DNA of 64,000 nucleotides from NCBI GenBank assembly GCA_013420905.1, contig JAAXNY010000010.1, positions 62,001 to 126,000 of the forward strand. Reading direction: 5' to 3'. Source of the DNA: Collybia mongolica (lineage: Eukaryota > Basidiomycota > Agaricomycetes > Agaricales > Clitocybaceae). The position numbers and the translations under genes were made by a program. The notes under the pieces were generated by a model that saw only the letters and a program-made list of their open reading frames with translations, was not told the DNA's origin and ran no database searches. Of this stretch, positions 45,741-57,168 are shown piece by piece. Each line of letters opens with the position of its first letter. Positions within the stretch are counted from its first letter, which is position 1.

Positions 45741-46422
45741 TTGTTTTACACATTTTCTCTAGTTCAAGTCAATCATTCTGTGGGTAACATTTTATATGGT
45801 AAGAAAAATTCAAAGCAGCTTCTTTTCTAGCCTTCCTGTTCTGTACTGAGTTCATTCTTAGCTTTTTGGGTAGGTTTGATGGTATTCTATTATCTTATAT
45901 CGCGAGTGAAAGAGTATTCTTTAAACAACGTTACATAGAATTGCTGCAAATGTGCCTCTCGCAAACAGGGGTGGGAACGCATGCCAAACGGTAAAAAATC
46001 GACGTAGAATCAAGGGGATTCTCACATCTATCTTTATCAATACAGGTGCCGAATATTATATGAAGAGTTATAGCCGACTTCCCTAAAATGTGCCTGCAGC
46101 GCCTCGGACTCAAGGGTACACCACGCCACTACTGCCCATCAGATACATCCCATTATTTGCAATCCAAAGATCTGGCTTTAAGAACCAACCGACCGGTGGT
46201 ACCACGACACTTATTGAGAATGGCTCAGGGGGATTCAGAGTAGTCACGAAGAATGCAAACCTCGCCCCCTTCCGAGGATGCCCGATCAATTAAAAACATC
46301 GCCCTTTTTTACCGTCCAAATTTCGGACGGCGGCGATTTGTTTTCACGATCGGCACGGCTGATGCCGAGGGTGGAAGATACTCCGATCTCCGTGAATTGC
46401 AGAACGGAGCGATCTTCGTCAG
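45741..46422. other. Intergenic
   Basis: AT-rich; no gene seen. Confidence 0.4.
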
Positions 46423-46513
46423 GGCGCTATAGCCAAGTGGTTACGGCGACAGATTTGAATTGCTCATTATCTGTTCCTCTTTGAGGGCGTAGGTTCAAAT
46501 CCTGCTGGCGTCG
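46423..46513 (+). tRNA. tRNA-Ser (TGA), 9-nt intron
   Basis: Anticodon TGA at 46456-46458, intron at 46460-46468 (TTGCTCATT against TTTCTCATT in the other TGA gene). T stem begins GTAGG as in that gene, unlike GCAGG in the AGA and CGA genes. A long T run follows near 46535. Confidence 0.94.
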
Positions 46514-48062
46514 TTCTTGGAGCAGAAAGCCAGATTTTTTTACCTTGTTTTTATGATCTTGTACCAAATTTGTATCACAGCCGCCGGCTAGAAGGATCAG
46601 ACGCGACAAGATGCGGTCGTTAAATATACCAGAACTACTAACGAGACGTAATCAAGGATGTATTATTTTACCAAAAAGGGGGTTTTTTTGCGTAGTTGGG
46701 ATCCCACTCATGATGGACCCAGAAAGATCGAGAAATGTCCTTCGTATGTATGTTATCTCTGTCTAGCATATCAGCGCATACGGCCAACTGCACATATAAT
46801 CGTTTTTGCTACGACCATCATGGGGGATTAAAAATAGGACGATGTAGATCAGGTCCTATTTATGGTACTCAGTTTATGTTCAGGACCCCATTTTAGTGAA
46901 GCAACGAAGGCATGTAGACCCCTCTGAACACCCACGAGAAACGGGGTTGGGTGCTTGAATGTTTTACTCAATTGATAGCAGGCTGAAGCTTGTGGGTATG
47001 GCTCGATCGACGCCCTGAATAATTCCCCAAAAGGACAACATCTGCAAGACAATAATATTAGAGAAGGGTCGCAATGAGCCTAGAATCCATTGGTACAATT
47101 GACGTCATGGTATCGGTATTTACAACACGCCTCGGGACCACGAACGTGCTTATTCAATATCCTAACTTCTTGCAACCGGATTGGACTCGTGGATTGGAAG
47201 GCACAGAAGAAATTGCAAGAGCCTTCGAAATGGCTTGATTGGTATTACCAATTCGAAAGTCATATGTTCATTAACTACCTTGTGGGCTCCAGAATCTGAT
47301 GAAAGGTACGTCGAAATGTCGTCCTGATGGGATAAGGATATCAGACTCGTTCCAGGAAAGACAAGGCTCACGACGATTACGGTAAAGCTCATGGTCTCCT
47401 GAGTTTTTCTCCTCGTGCTGGCTATACTTACAACTAGTTTTTCACGAGTCAAGATATTTTTGAATCTTTCGCCGTTCATCACGGTTGTTTGGCTACGCTC
47501 GACGGAACAAACACAAGTTTTTTTTTCTCACTCAGGCTGTCTTTCTTAGATCCGCCTCGTTTGAATTCGATATCGCAACAGCGTCTCCCCCCAAAAACCA
47601 CGACCAGTCCTGGATTCTGGCTCTACGACATATGGAGCATCTGCCATCGTAGCTTTATCATGAGAGCCAAGGCATCATCAAAACGCCGGGTTCCAGCCAT
47701 GTGACAAGCAGAGGGCTGAAGTTTCGCGAAGCGAGGCGAAGGCCCGACGAACGTTCGTCCGTTAGCCAGTAACGGAGATGATTTGATTTAGACCGTATGT
47801 CCGGGTCCGGCTCATGTGTTCCGACGTTAATTCCAACAGAGATCTAGATAAGATCACCTTATGATGAAAAAAAAATTGTTTACGTGTGTTGTTTTCATAG
47901 CTTTTGATTTAACGGCACACGACGAAGAATGTAGCTAGAGTCGCCCCACGTCTCCATCCCCACCCGCACTCCACGGATTGAAGTAGGCGTGGACATCGAA
48001 CGTACGCCCTTTATATTTCGCTTGACGCTATCTCTGGATCCCCCCCCCCCAAGCTTGACAAC
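46514..48062. other. Intergenic; promoter side of the phosphate transporter
   Basis: No gene supported. A 14-bp perfect palindrome (GACGAACGTTCGTC) lies at 47746-47759. A run of 12 C lies just before the transporter leader at about 48038-48050. Confidence 0.45.
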
Positions 48063-50635
48063 ATGTCAGAACACCCCGTAGCCTCTAGTCGTGCAACCGC
48101 GACATCGACTACAGATGGTCATTACAGATCTGCTGGTCTCGCAGAAGTCGACCAAGGTGGACGTCCAGTATTCATCCTCAGCCGCTCGGAGCTCAAGCTT
48201 CTTGGTATCGCTGGGGTGAGTGACTATCCGTTGGGCATTGTTCAGGTCATTGACTGTGCTTGTTCTTAAAGGTCGGGTTCTTCCTGGATGGTAGATCGCC
48301 GTTTGTTGTCTTTGTATGAGTAATATCTGAAAGCTATGGTCCCCTTCTAGCTTATGACCTCTTCATTATCAACGTCGGTCATCGCACCGCATGCCCCGTT
48401 CGGCTATCACTGATCATTATGTATAGCCTGTCGCAACGATGCTCCAATACCGGTTATACGATGGCGCTCACCTTCCTCCCAATCTTGAAGGATTCATGAA
48501 AGCTGGAGCCAACATCGGCAGCGTCATCGGGCAATTTGCATTCGGTACGTCGCGCTATAGCATAAGACACGCACAGTACGGGTCTTATACCTCGGTCTAG
48601 GTTATGCCGCAGACGCCCTCGGCCGTAAAGCAGTTTGTTCGTACTATCCCTTTTACTGTGAATGACCAAAGTGCGCTAACCATTCCGCCGCAGACGGAAA
48701 AGAGCTTATGCTCATTATCCTTGCCACCATCCTCACGATGACGACACCGACTGGCACCCTCAGCCCCGACGGCTCTCTTATTTACTTGGCCATCTTCCGT
48801 ATTCTTCTCGGAATAGGCGTGGGCGGTGACTACCCCATGTCCGCATCCATTACCTCCGACCGTTCAAATCTCCGGAAACGCGGGACCATGCTTGCCTATA
48901 TCTTCTCCAACCAAGGGTGGGGAAGCTTCATGGGCAGTCTCATCACCATTATCGTCCTCGCTGCCTACAAGGGCGTCATGGAAGGTAAAGGCCAGACATC
49001 CAAGGTTGACGGAGGTATGTCCCCAGCCACTCATCCAGCGGTTTGGATGTGCTAATCGCGTCTTTCGATCCCAGTTTGGCGTATTGTCGTCGGTGTTTCT
49101 CTCGTCCCGGCTTTCAGCACCCTCTACCAACGCTTGACGCTCCCGGAATCCACGCGTTTCCTTGCATCACAGAAGCTGAAGAACGCTAATGCCCAGGAGG
49201 AAGGCGATGCGATCGCTGAGCTCAAACGAGCGCAGCTGGGGGAGGACATCCGGATGGGAAACCTTCCTGCATCAGCTTCTGTCGACGAGAAGGTTGACGA
49301 CAAAAAGGACGTCAAACAGGACGAGCCATCATCTTCATCGCTGGAAGACGAGGACGCTGCCCCGCCCGAGGTTCTCGCGAAGAAGAAGGCTCATTTCTCC
49401 GGTATGCCCATTCCTTTATCTTTTAAGAGCACTGCGCTTAACAATATTCGTTCTTCCCCTAGAATTCATCAAGTATTTCTCGGAGTGGAAGCACGGGAAG
49501 ATGCTTCTCGGGACGTGTATGTGCTGGTTCCTCTTGGACATTGCGTAAGATGATCCTATCCTCCGATCTCTACCGCAGTTTGTTTTCAACACTTCGTGTT
49601 ATACAGGTTCTACGGCATCAATCTCAACCAGAACGTTGTCCTTCAACAAATTGGATATGACGGGAAAGATGGGACACCCTGGCAGCGTCTTTTTAAGATC
49701 TCGACTGGAAACATGATTATCACTGCACTCGGCTTCGTTCCAGGTACACCTTTTCTTCCTGTGGAATCATATATATCCCTTACTGACCCCCGATGATAGG
49801 ATACTACGCGTCTATCCTGACCATTGAGAAACTTGGACGCAAGTGGATACAAATCCAAGGATTCCTCATGGCTGCTCTCTTCCGTACGTCGCGCTTGACC
49901 TCATGTACCATTAGTGGTTAGCTGATCGTTCTATGTCGGTATAGTGGCCATTCTGGCTGGTAAGTTCGAAAGTCTCAGCAAACCAGCTTTTATCGTATGC
50001 TTCGCCCTTCTCCAAGTAAGCATTTCTTATCATAGTTCCTTCCAGCACCGTTAACAGCCAGTCATTGATCTAGTTTTTCTTCAATTTCGGAGCAAATACG
50101 TATGTGATTATCTCCCCCACTACATCTTATCATTCTGATCGCTCCCTCAAATAGCACCACATACTGTTACCCAGCGGAAGGTACCTTCTACTCGTTTAGC
50201 ACATGTACAGCCGTTTTGACCTCGCCACCCTAGTTTTCCCCACTAGATTCCGTGCAACTGCACATGGCGTTTCCGCCGCTGCTGGCAAGGCGGGCGCCAT
50301 CATCTCCGCACTCGCATTCAACACTCTCAGTAAGGACATCGGGACCCCTGCGTGCCTCTGGAGTATGCCCACCTCTCCCTCCCATATCTAGTTCCCGTTT
50401 ACTGACGCCGTATTGCTCCCTTCGCCAGTTTTCTTTGGATGCTGCATAGCTGGTGCAGGTGAGTTGAAGTAGACTTGATATGGAGGCAGGGCGCTGACCA
50501 CGGGATGTAATAGGATTCACCCTCCTCCTCCCCGAAGTTAGGAACCGCGACCCCGACTTGATCCTCGCTGAGGAGATCAAGGAGGCGCGTGAGGCCGTGG
50601 AGAGGCAGACTGCTGCTGCAGTTGCCGCGCATTGA
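48063..50635 (+). CDS. PHO84: Phosphate:proton symporter, PHO84-like (MFS)
   Basis: Sixteen exons (48063-48215, 48272-48290, 48351-48373, 48427-48544, 48601-48636, 48694-49014, 49075-49401, 49463-49544, 49607-49743, 49800-49883, 49945-50015, 50074-50099, 50155-50180, 50234-50362, 50429-50458, 50514-50635) give 567 residues. Motifs of the MFS phosphate:H+ symporter family are clear: GFFLDAYDLFIIN in TM1, GYAADALGRKAVYGKEL (MFS signature), GIGVGGDYPMSASI in TM4, a charged central loop (residues about 290-355), AFYGINLNQNVVLQQIGY, and AEVFPTRFRATAHGVSAA. The product would import phosphate across the plasma membrane and may sense it. Many exons are tiny (19-36 nt), yet all phases agree. Confidence 0.93.
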
Positions 50636-50996
50636 GAGCCGGGTCGCATCACGCTACTTACCTGTTCCACGCTTTTTGACACGACACGACACGACACCAT
50701 GCAAAATTTGAACCTTATGTATCAGCCACCTTAGGTTTGGAAGAACTTTACAAAACTGTAGCACGTAGTACACGATGGCCATCGTTACCATCGTTATATC
50801 CCCCCGTTGAGAGACTGTAGAAGATCCATGAGTTATGTCCAGGATTACTGGATGGGCTGTGTGTACCGAATGATATCAGGAGACGGAACCTAGGCATGGT
50901 ATGAGCGCTGAGAACCCTAGGGATACCGTATTGCTCGAATAAAATGCCAAAGAAACGGTTGACGTCCACATAATGGGATACAAGCCTGAGATACAA
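50636..50996. other. Intergenic, convergent 3' flanks
   Basis: No gene; a short ACACGACACGAC repeat is seen near 50680. Confidence 0.45.
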
Positions 50997-52237
50997 TTAA
51001 GAAAAACCAAATGCTTTCCCAATCGCATCCTGAACGCCGTCTTGGACTCCCAAATAATCATGGCCCCCTTTGAACGTCTTCACCAACACCACCTTTCTCC
51101 CCTCCTGAACAAATGTGTCCATAGTCCCTATGTTCAGTAAATCAGTATGGGAAACCAGTTGGTCGCGCCTGGCTTTGCGCTCTTCTTCTGCAGCTATCTC
51201 CGCTGGTGTCAGCTGAAGTGCGTTGCGAGGCAGAGGGCTTAGTGGAAGGTCGGGCTCGAGGATGGTATTGAAGAGGACATCTGAATGTGTGTGTGGGATG
51301 ACCCAGTCGTCGAGGGCGTGGGCGATTAAAATTGGGAATTTAATGTCCTGTGAATGGTACAATGTCAGGAGTATAGGTTCACTGGGGGATAAGTGACGAC
51401 GAACCGAGATGGCGTTCAATGAATCGAATTTGTGGACCAAGGCTTGTATTATCATGCCTGTCGAGAACCTAAGTTATGTAGCAGAAATATCTATGTATAT
51501 GCTCACTGGGTAAAGGGGGTATCAATGCCAGTGGTTTCATGAGTGGAATAGCGCCGAACATGTTATACGTGCTCAGGGCCTCTGGAACACTTGAAAATGG
51601 CTGTAAAGTCCAGACGACGTGAATGGGATGCACAGGGTCCAATTCATAACACACACCGAGAGTAGTACTACTCCACGACACTCAATCCCTTCCCGGGACA
51701 GCTGTGCACCGAGTTGCGATGCGACTCCAGTTCCAAGGCTATGCCCGACGACCAGAATATCCTCTGGTTTGGAGCCCTCTGCAACGAGCCAGTCCCATGC
51801 AGCCCTGGCGTCGCAGACAAGGCCAGGTTCACTAGGAGTCCCGGTGCTGTCGGCAAAGCCACGATAGTCGATCGCCAGGACATTAGCACCCAGGCGACGA
51901 GTAAAGGCCTGGTAGTGTAAGATGCGTGGTTGGAAGGCTCGAGTTGCGGAATTACCATGAAGAAAGAGGATAGTTGGGTGTTTGGTCAGTGCTGGCCTTA
52001 TGTGAGTATCAATAGACTCGGGAACAGACGAGAGGGTATCATGATATGGTCCGGCAAGAACGAACCAGGCTCCGATGGTTTCGCTGTCTGGGGTGTGGAT
52101 GGTGAGGTTGAGGGTCTGTCCCTCTACATGGTGTGATTTCAGTAGGGCGAGAGGAGACTGTAATACTACCTACCGGGCAGGCCGTATTTCTCTGGGTGGC
52201 CGAAATCGGCGAATAGAGGAAGCTTGATAGCATTCAT
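50997..52237 (-). CDS. ABHD12-like alpha/beta hydrolase (serine hydrolase)
   Basis: Five minus-strand exons (52174-52237, 51657-52123, 51507-51600, 51405-51457, 50997-51347) give 342 residues from MNAIKLPLFADF. The nucleophile elbow is GHSLG after DILVV, the oxyanion strand is ILFLHGNSATRAF, the acid lies near ALDDWVIPH and the histidine in KGGHDYLGV. These fit the ABHD12/13-like monoacylglycerol or lysophospholipid lipases, membrane-associated enzymes that hydrolyse acylglycerols. The frame is open upstream of the chosen ATG (reading FKPGLVHRILY) and probably belongs to an earlier exon with a membrane segment that I could not place. The exon C-D junction uses CGACAG, since the nearer TTAG would give a stop. 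Confidence 0.83.
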
Positions 52238-53906
52238 ATATAGGATTCTGTGAACAAGCCCGGGTTTGAAAGCGGTGGGAGAGGGTATTAAAAAAAACGA
52301 ACTGCGATTCCAAGAATCTAAACATCTTGCTCAGAGAGGTCTAATGGGTTGAACGTGCAGTAAGTAAGGTTGAGGTGAGTACGTCATCGCGTGGCGCGAC
52401 TGCGGTCCGACCATCACATGATATAACGACAGGATCACCTGATAGCTATTTTTCCAAGAAATTTTGAAATCCATTTTTTTAACGGTCCAGGTTTCCAACA
52501 GCAGTGCGCGTTTAGAAAACTCGAAGTTATGGATAGGCCGACAGTGGTGAGATTCGCATTCCTAGTCACTCTGGTTAAGTTTAGGTTCGCATTGGGTTCG
52601 TACAGGGTTCAGACTCCTCAACAAATTCCCGTCAAATTCGTGTAGTCAAAATCAGTTGTGTTTTTATGAAATCAAGCATCATACCAACCAAGCAAAATTT
52701 GTAATTTTCAAACCGTATTCGCAAATGAATGATAGAAATATGCATGCTGGGTACAACATTAGAACAAGCCCGAGCCAACCACGCCTTTTTCGTTGAACCA
52801 TCCCCTCGTCGACTCTGGACTGATTACAAGCTTGTGTTGATGGAGTTGCATCCCACAACAACAATTCCATGTAACAAAGGTAATTACAACTTTATGAATG
52901 AAAAATGAAAGAAAACGTAATATATTCGTTGTCACTACGGCACATGGGGGCTTGACTGTAAAAATGAAGGGTAAGCTCGTGCTTATAAGCTAGATGTTTT
53001 TCCCGCTTACTAGTTCACTCCACTACCTGGACCGATAGGGGTGATTAGGGTGTATGAAGTCCCGATTCGACCAGTGAGGCCGTTCTCGGGGATCCCGATC
53101 AAGCCCAGCAATACAATAATAAAGGTAAATCACACATCAGGACTTGTTGGCAGCATTGGATTGTGCCAGTATTGCAAGATCCATAATTATCTGGAACGGG
53201 GAACGCGGTGAAAACAATGGCTATGAAGGCTGCAAGGAAGAAAGTGGTCTGAGAGACCATATATAGTGCAGGTTGCAATTTCACTAAGGTTTTGAAAGTT
53301 TATTCAATTCACCTTTTATTGTTTCCTTCTCAGTTGAAGAATATTAGTGCCGAGTGATGCATAATTCATTTCTGACCTTAAGGGTTCAGAAGGTAGAGCG
53401 ATGAACTTTCAGCATAAGTTTGATATGCTGAGGTGAACATTTTGCCATAGTGGGCAGATTGGAGAAGCTCATGCTTCTTTCTTCTTAAGGTGAGTGTAAC
53501 TGGTATATATACAGTATATTTTCTATGCCCAAGAGCGATCAGACTCGTATAAGCCAAGAACATACACATCTAAATATTGGGAACCTATTCGGCTCAAAGC
53601 GGCTATACTTCAACCGGGCCACACTCAGATTTCTCTTGTGCGCTCTCATGTCCCTTATGACTTCTCATATATTCTATTACTAAGGGGTTACGCATGGGCA
53701 GAATTAAAACGATAGCCTGTCAGGCATAACTCTAACAGAAACCAAGGATCTCTAGTGTGGTGTATCTGCTGACAGTAGGCCGTCTCACAGCCTCAAACCC
53801 CCATTCGAAGAAATAACTTCGACTTCATCACCTATCAGCAAACCTTCCCAGTCGTGAACCAAATTCCTAATTGGGAAGTGTGTGGGAGCGTAGAGGTCTG
53901 TTTTCC
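52238..53906. other. Intergenic
   Basis: AT-rich; no gene supported. It contains the unplaced 5' part of the hydrolase gene (just above 52238). From about 53590 the sequence resembles that upstream of the second esterase. Confidence 0.4.
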
Positions 53907-53913
53907 TATAAAG
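53907..53913 (+). promoter_or_regulatory. TATA box of esterase copy 1
   Basis: TATAAAG lies 46 bp upstream of the ATG at 53959. The same position in copy 2 reads TACAAAA. Confidence 0.5.
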
Positions 53914-53958
53914 CCCAACAAAGTTGACTCAAACAATTACCCCGACAGCTTTCATACT

Positions 53959-55116
53959 ATGACTGATAGCAAGACGAAACACCCTACTCCTCTCGAGCTT
54001 GTGTATAAACATGTAGACGGGATAGATATACATATGGACGTTTACTTACCTGAACGCGCCACGCGAGAAGACCAGGCACCTGTGTTATTGTGGTGGCATG
54101 GTGCAATTTCATGTCTTGAGCTTGAAGGATCTTATAACTGACTGTATTTCAGGTGGAGGTTTGTTACAGGTGCGTTATCAAATAATTACTCGGAACAAGT
54201 ATTCACATTCTCGTTGACATCGACAGGGTACAAGAAAGGGTGAGTCCTGGCACTAACTCTTGCATACAGAAGTTGACTTCATGAATCGAAGCATTATCGC
54301 CACACATGTTGACAGCCCCAGCCACCCATGGCTTATGTGTGGTATCCGTAGATTATCGACTGGCTCCTCAGACTCGCTTTCCTGGAATTCTTGCCGACTG
54401 TAAGGATGCCATAGACTTCATACGTTCCGAGACCTTCGCCAAAGCCACAGACAACCGCGTCAACTCATCGAAACTCGTACTAAGCGGAAGCTCGGCCGGC
54501 GGGTGGCTATCTCTCTTATCGGGAACAGGAATTGGCTATGTCGAGTGCGGCCTAGAACGACCCGCCCCTGTGACTGGGATTGCCGCATTCTATCCCATCA
54601 CCGATTTATTAGATCCCTTCTGGACGACGAAGCAATCTCCAGTTTCGTACGTCGGGCGCAAGATTGACCATTCCGAACTTGCGCCTTTTATTGATCCCAA
54701 TGGCCCCAAAACAACTTCGTCCCCTCTTGACGGAAAGCGCAGCATGTTCTACCCATACATGCTCCAAGAGTACGTGCTCATTCATCCGACCCTCGCTTCC
54801 CATTTATGAAATTCATCTTAGGGCCATTCTCTCATCTCTGTTACTGGATGGCACTGGTGTCCCGCAAACTGCCTTCAGCGTCGCCCAGTCGTTGAAGTCT
54901 GGTCGATATAATCCTCCCCCAACTTTCATCGTTCATGGGACGAAAGATGACAAGGTCCCACATAGGCAAGCAACCGATGTCGTTGCTGCTCTCAAGGAGA
55001 TCAACGCTCGCATTGTATACGATCAATTGGAAGGCCTTGACCACAATTTTGATAAAGATGTCAGCTACGGAATGGAGAATATGTACGATTTTATCCTAAA
55101 AATTGTGAAAACGTGA
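53959..55116 (+). CDS. Alpha/beta hydrolase esterase, tandem copy 1
   Basis: Five exons (53959-54100, 54153-54169, 54227-54239, 54292-54769, 54822-55116) give 314 residues. The oxyanion motif HGGG is formed across the exon 1-2 junction (WWHG|GG), the nucleophile Ser125 is in GSSAGGW, the acid is Asp259 or 260 in HGTKDDKVP, and the histidine is His291 in GLDHNFD. This places it in the hormone-sensitive-lipase/BD-FAE type of carboxylesterases that cleave small ester substrates. There is no signal peptide, so it is probably cytosolic. Exon lengths 142, 17, 13 and 478 are identical in copy 2, 1.8 kb downstream. Confidence 0.9.
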
Positions 55117-55734
55117 AACCTATGATGGTGCGCTTTTCGTTCCGTTCCGTATTCTTTTGCCGTTTCGCTGACTGGTCGAATCGAAGTACTTGTATCAACC
55201 ATTGAGTCTGAAATATAAACGACTAGTTCGGGACCCTGATAGTGCATAGCGTCGTTTCAGTAAACGTCGTTAGGTTTGTTTCCACCTGGCTCGGTAACTT
55301 CAGAAGCGGCCAGGTGTATTCTGGCCGAGAGTACTCCAGCTAGATATCTGCTGTGTCAAGTACCCTTTCGGCTCAATACGGCTATCCTGTAGCCGGACAA
55401 CACTTTCCCTCACCGAACGTAATGTCGTTCAATTTCTCATGCATTCTCACACACTTTCTTTCAGGCTGAGGGTGTCAAGGTCGATGTAGGCGAAACGTTA
55501 GTTAAGAGGTTTACAGAAGGAGCTCTCGTGCCTTGCTATTTATTCATTGATCATTTCGTTGGTCTCACAAATTCCCCCGACGCAGAGCACAAAGTTCGTT
55601 AGAACCTCGGTCGACTCTCAGGGAATCCCTAAATAATCTCAATGGGAAAAGTGTGGGAGTGCAGAGGTTCGTTTCTTACAAAACACTGAAAGCAAAGTGT
55701 TCAGCGGAACTAACCACCTTGTACCTTTCCCACT
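55117..55734. other. Spacer between esterase copies; duplicated promoter
   Basis: The stretch 55370-55690 resembles 53590-53915 upstream of copy 1 (shared TTCGGCTCAA.ACGGCTAT and AGTGTGTGGGAG/GTGTGGGAGTGCAGAGGT words), so the duplicated unit includes the promoter. No gene. Confidence 0.55.
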
Positions 55735-56890
55735 ATGTCCGATAACCAGGCAAACGCCCCCATTCCCCTTGAGCTTGTTTATAAACACACCGATGGAATA
55801 GATGTGTCCATGGATGTGTACATACCCGAGCGTGCAACAGAATCGTCCCCAGTACCCGTACTATTGTGGTGGCATGGTAAGATATTGTTACATCCTGTGT
55901 TAAGAATCCAAAATCGAATACTTTTCAGGTGGAGGCTTGCTGCAGGTATGCCCCGGGATATCGTTTTTTTACTCACTTGACCCATATGTTCCCGGGTCCA
56001 CGGTAGGGAACAAGAAAAGGTCAGTCCTTTCTATTCTTTGAGTGCGGATTCTAAAGTCATGGTTCGAAGCCGTTGCACCTCATCTCCTAGCAGCACCAGC
56101 GACACATAATTTATGTGTAGTATCGGTGGATTATCGTCTAGCACCTCAAACGCGTTTTCCCGGAATCCTTGCCGACTGCAAGGATGCCATGGACTTCATA
56201 CGTTCCGAGACGTTTGCCAAAGCAACAGGCAGTCGTGTCAATCCATCGAAAATGGTAGTGAGCGGAAGTTCGGCAGGTGGATGGCTTGCTCTGCTCTCGG
56301 GAACGGGAATCGGTTTTCGGGAATGCGGTTTGGAGCCCCCAGCTCCTGTGACCGGAATCGCTGCAATCTATCCTATCACCGACCTCTTAGATCCTTTCTG
56401 GACGACAAAGCAATCCCCGGTTACGTATATTGGGCGTATAATCGATCGTTCTGAACTTGAACCATTTATCGACCCCAACGGCGTAAAAACCTCATCTTCT
56501 TCTCCCACTGGGAGGCGTGGCATGTTCTATGGTTATATGCTCCAAGAGTGAGCACCTTTCATGGTTCTTGCCCTTGCTTTAAATGTTCTGAATTTCTTAT
56601 TTAGAGCCATCCTTTCGTCCCTCTTATTAGACGGGACTAACATTCCACCAAACGCTTTCAGCGTGGCACCATCATTAAAGTCTGGCCGTTACAATCCACC
56701 TCCGGTTTACATTGTCCATGGCACAATTGACGACAAAGTCCCATTGAGGCAAGCCACAGATGTCGTCGCTGCTCTCAAGGAGATAAAATCTCACATAGTA
56801 TATGATGAGCTGGAAGGACTTGACCATCTCTTCGATACAGATTCTCGCTACAGTATGGAGAACATGTATGATTTTATCCTGAAATTGTAA
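55735..56890 (+). CDS. Alpha/beta hydrolase esterase, tandem copy 2
   Basis: Five exons (55735-55876, 55929-55945, 56007-56019, 56070-56547, 56605-56890) give 311 residues. The catalytic motifs HGGG, GSSAGGW, HGTIDDKVP and GLDHLFD are all kept, so the enzyme should be active with the same mechanism as copy 1. Differences cluster in the region before the last exon and at the C-terminus (three residues shorter). Introns differ in sequence but not in position. It arose from a tandem duplication with copy 1. Confidence 0.9.
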
Positions 56891-57168
56891 GGATGTGAAG
56901 GAAGCCATGGTATGGTTATATTATCGCTGCATCTTATCTAATTCTGACCAGGTGTGACAAATAAACTAGGCAAATTTTCGACGAACCTTTGGGATCAGAT
57001 CTTTGCCTCAAGAATAATTCCTAGTTTCGCTCCCACTCAGAAAAGAAAGATTTGGACAGTGAATGTCTCTAAGTCCGAAGCGCAATATACAGCAAAGAGC
57101 AATTAAAAGAGCGTGTGTATAAGGACAGTGTCATTCGCGTGACATAATTATATCTAGATGAGAAGTCG
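56891..57168. other. Short convergent spacer
   Basis: 3' flanks of esterase copy 2 and GH79 copy 3; nothing else seen. Confidence 0.5.

Noticed and set aside
36698..46513. Repeated 82-91 nt units taken as a CRISPR array or mobile repeat
   Set aside because: Each unit folds as a class II tRNA-Ser; spacing is irregular and in kilobases.
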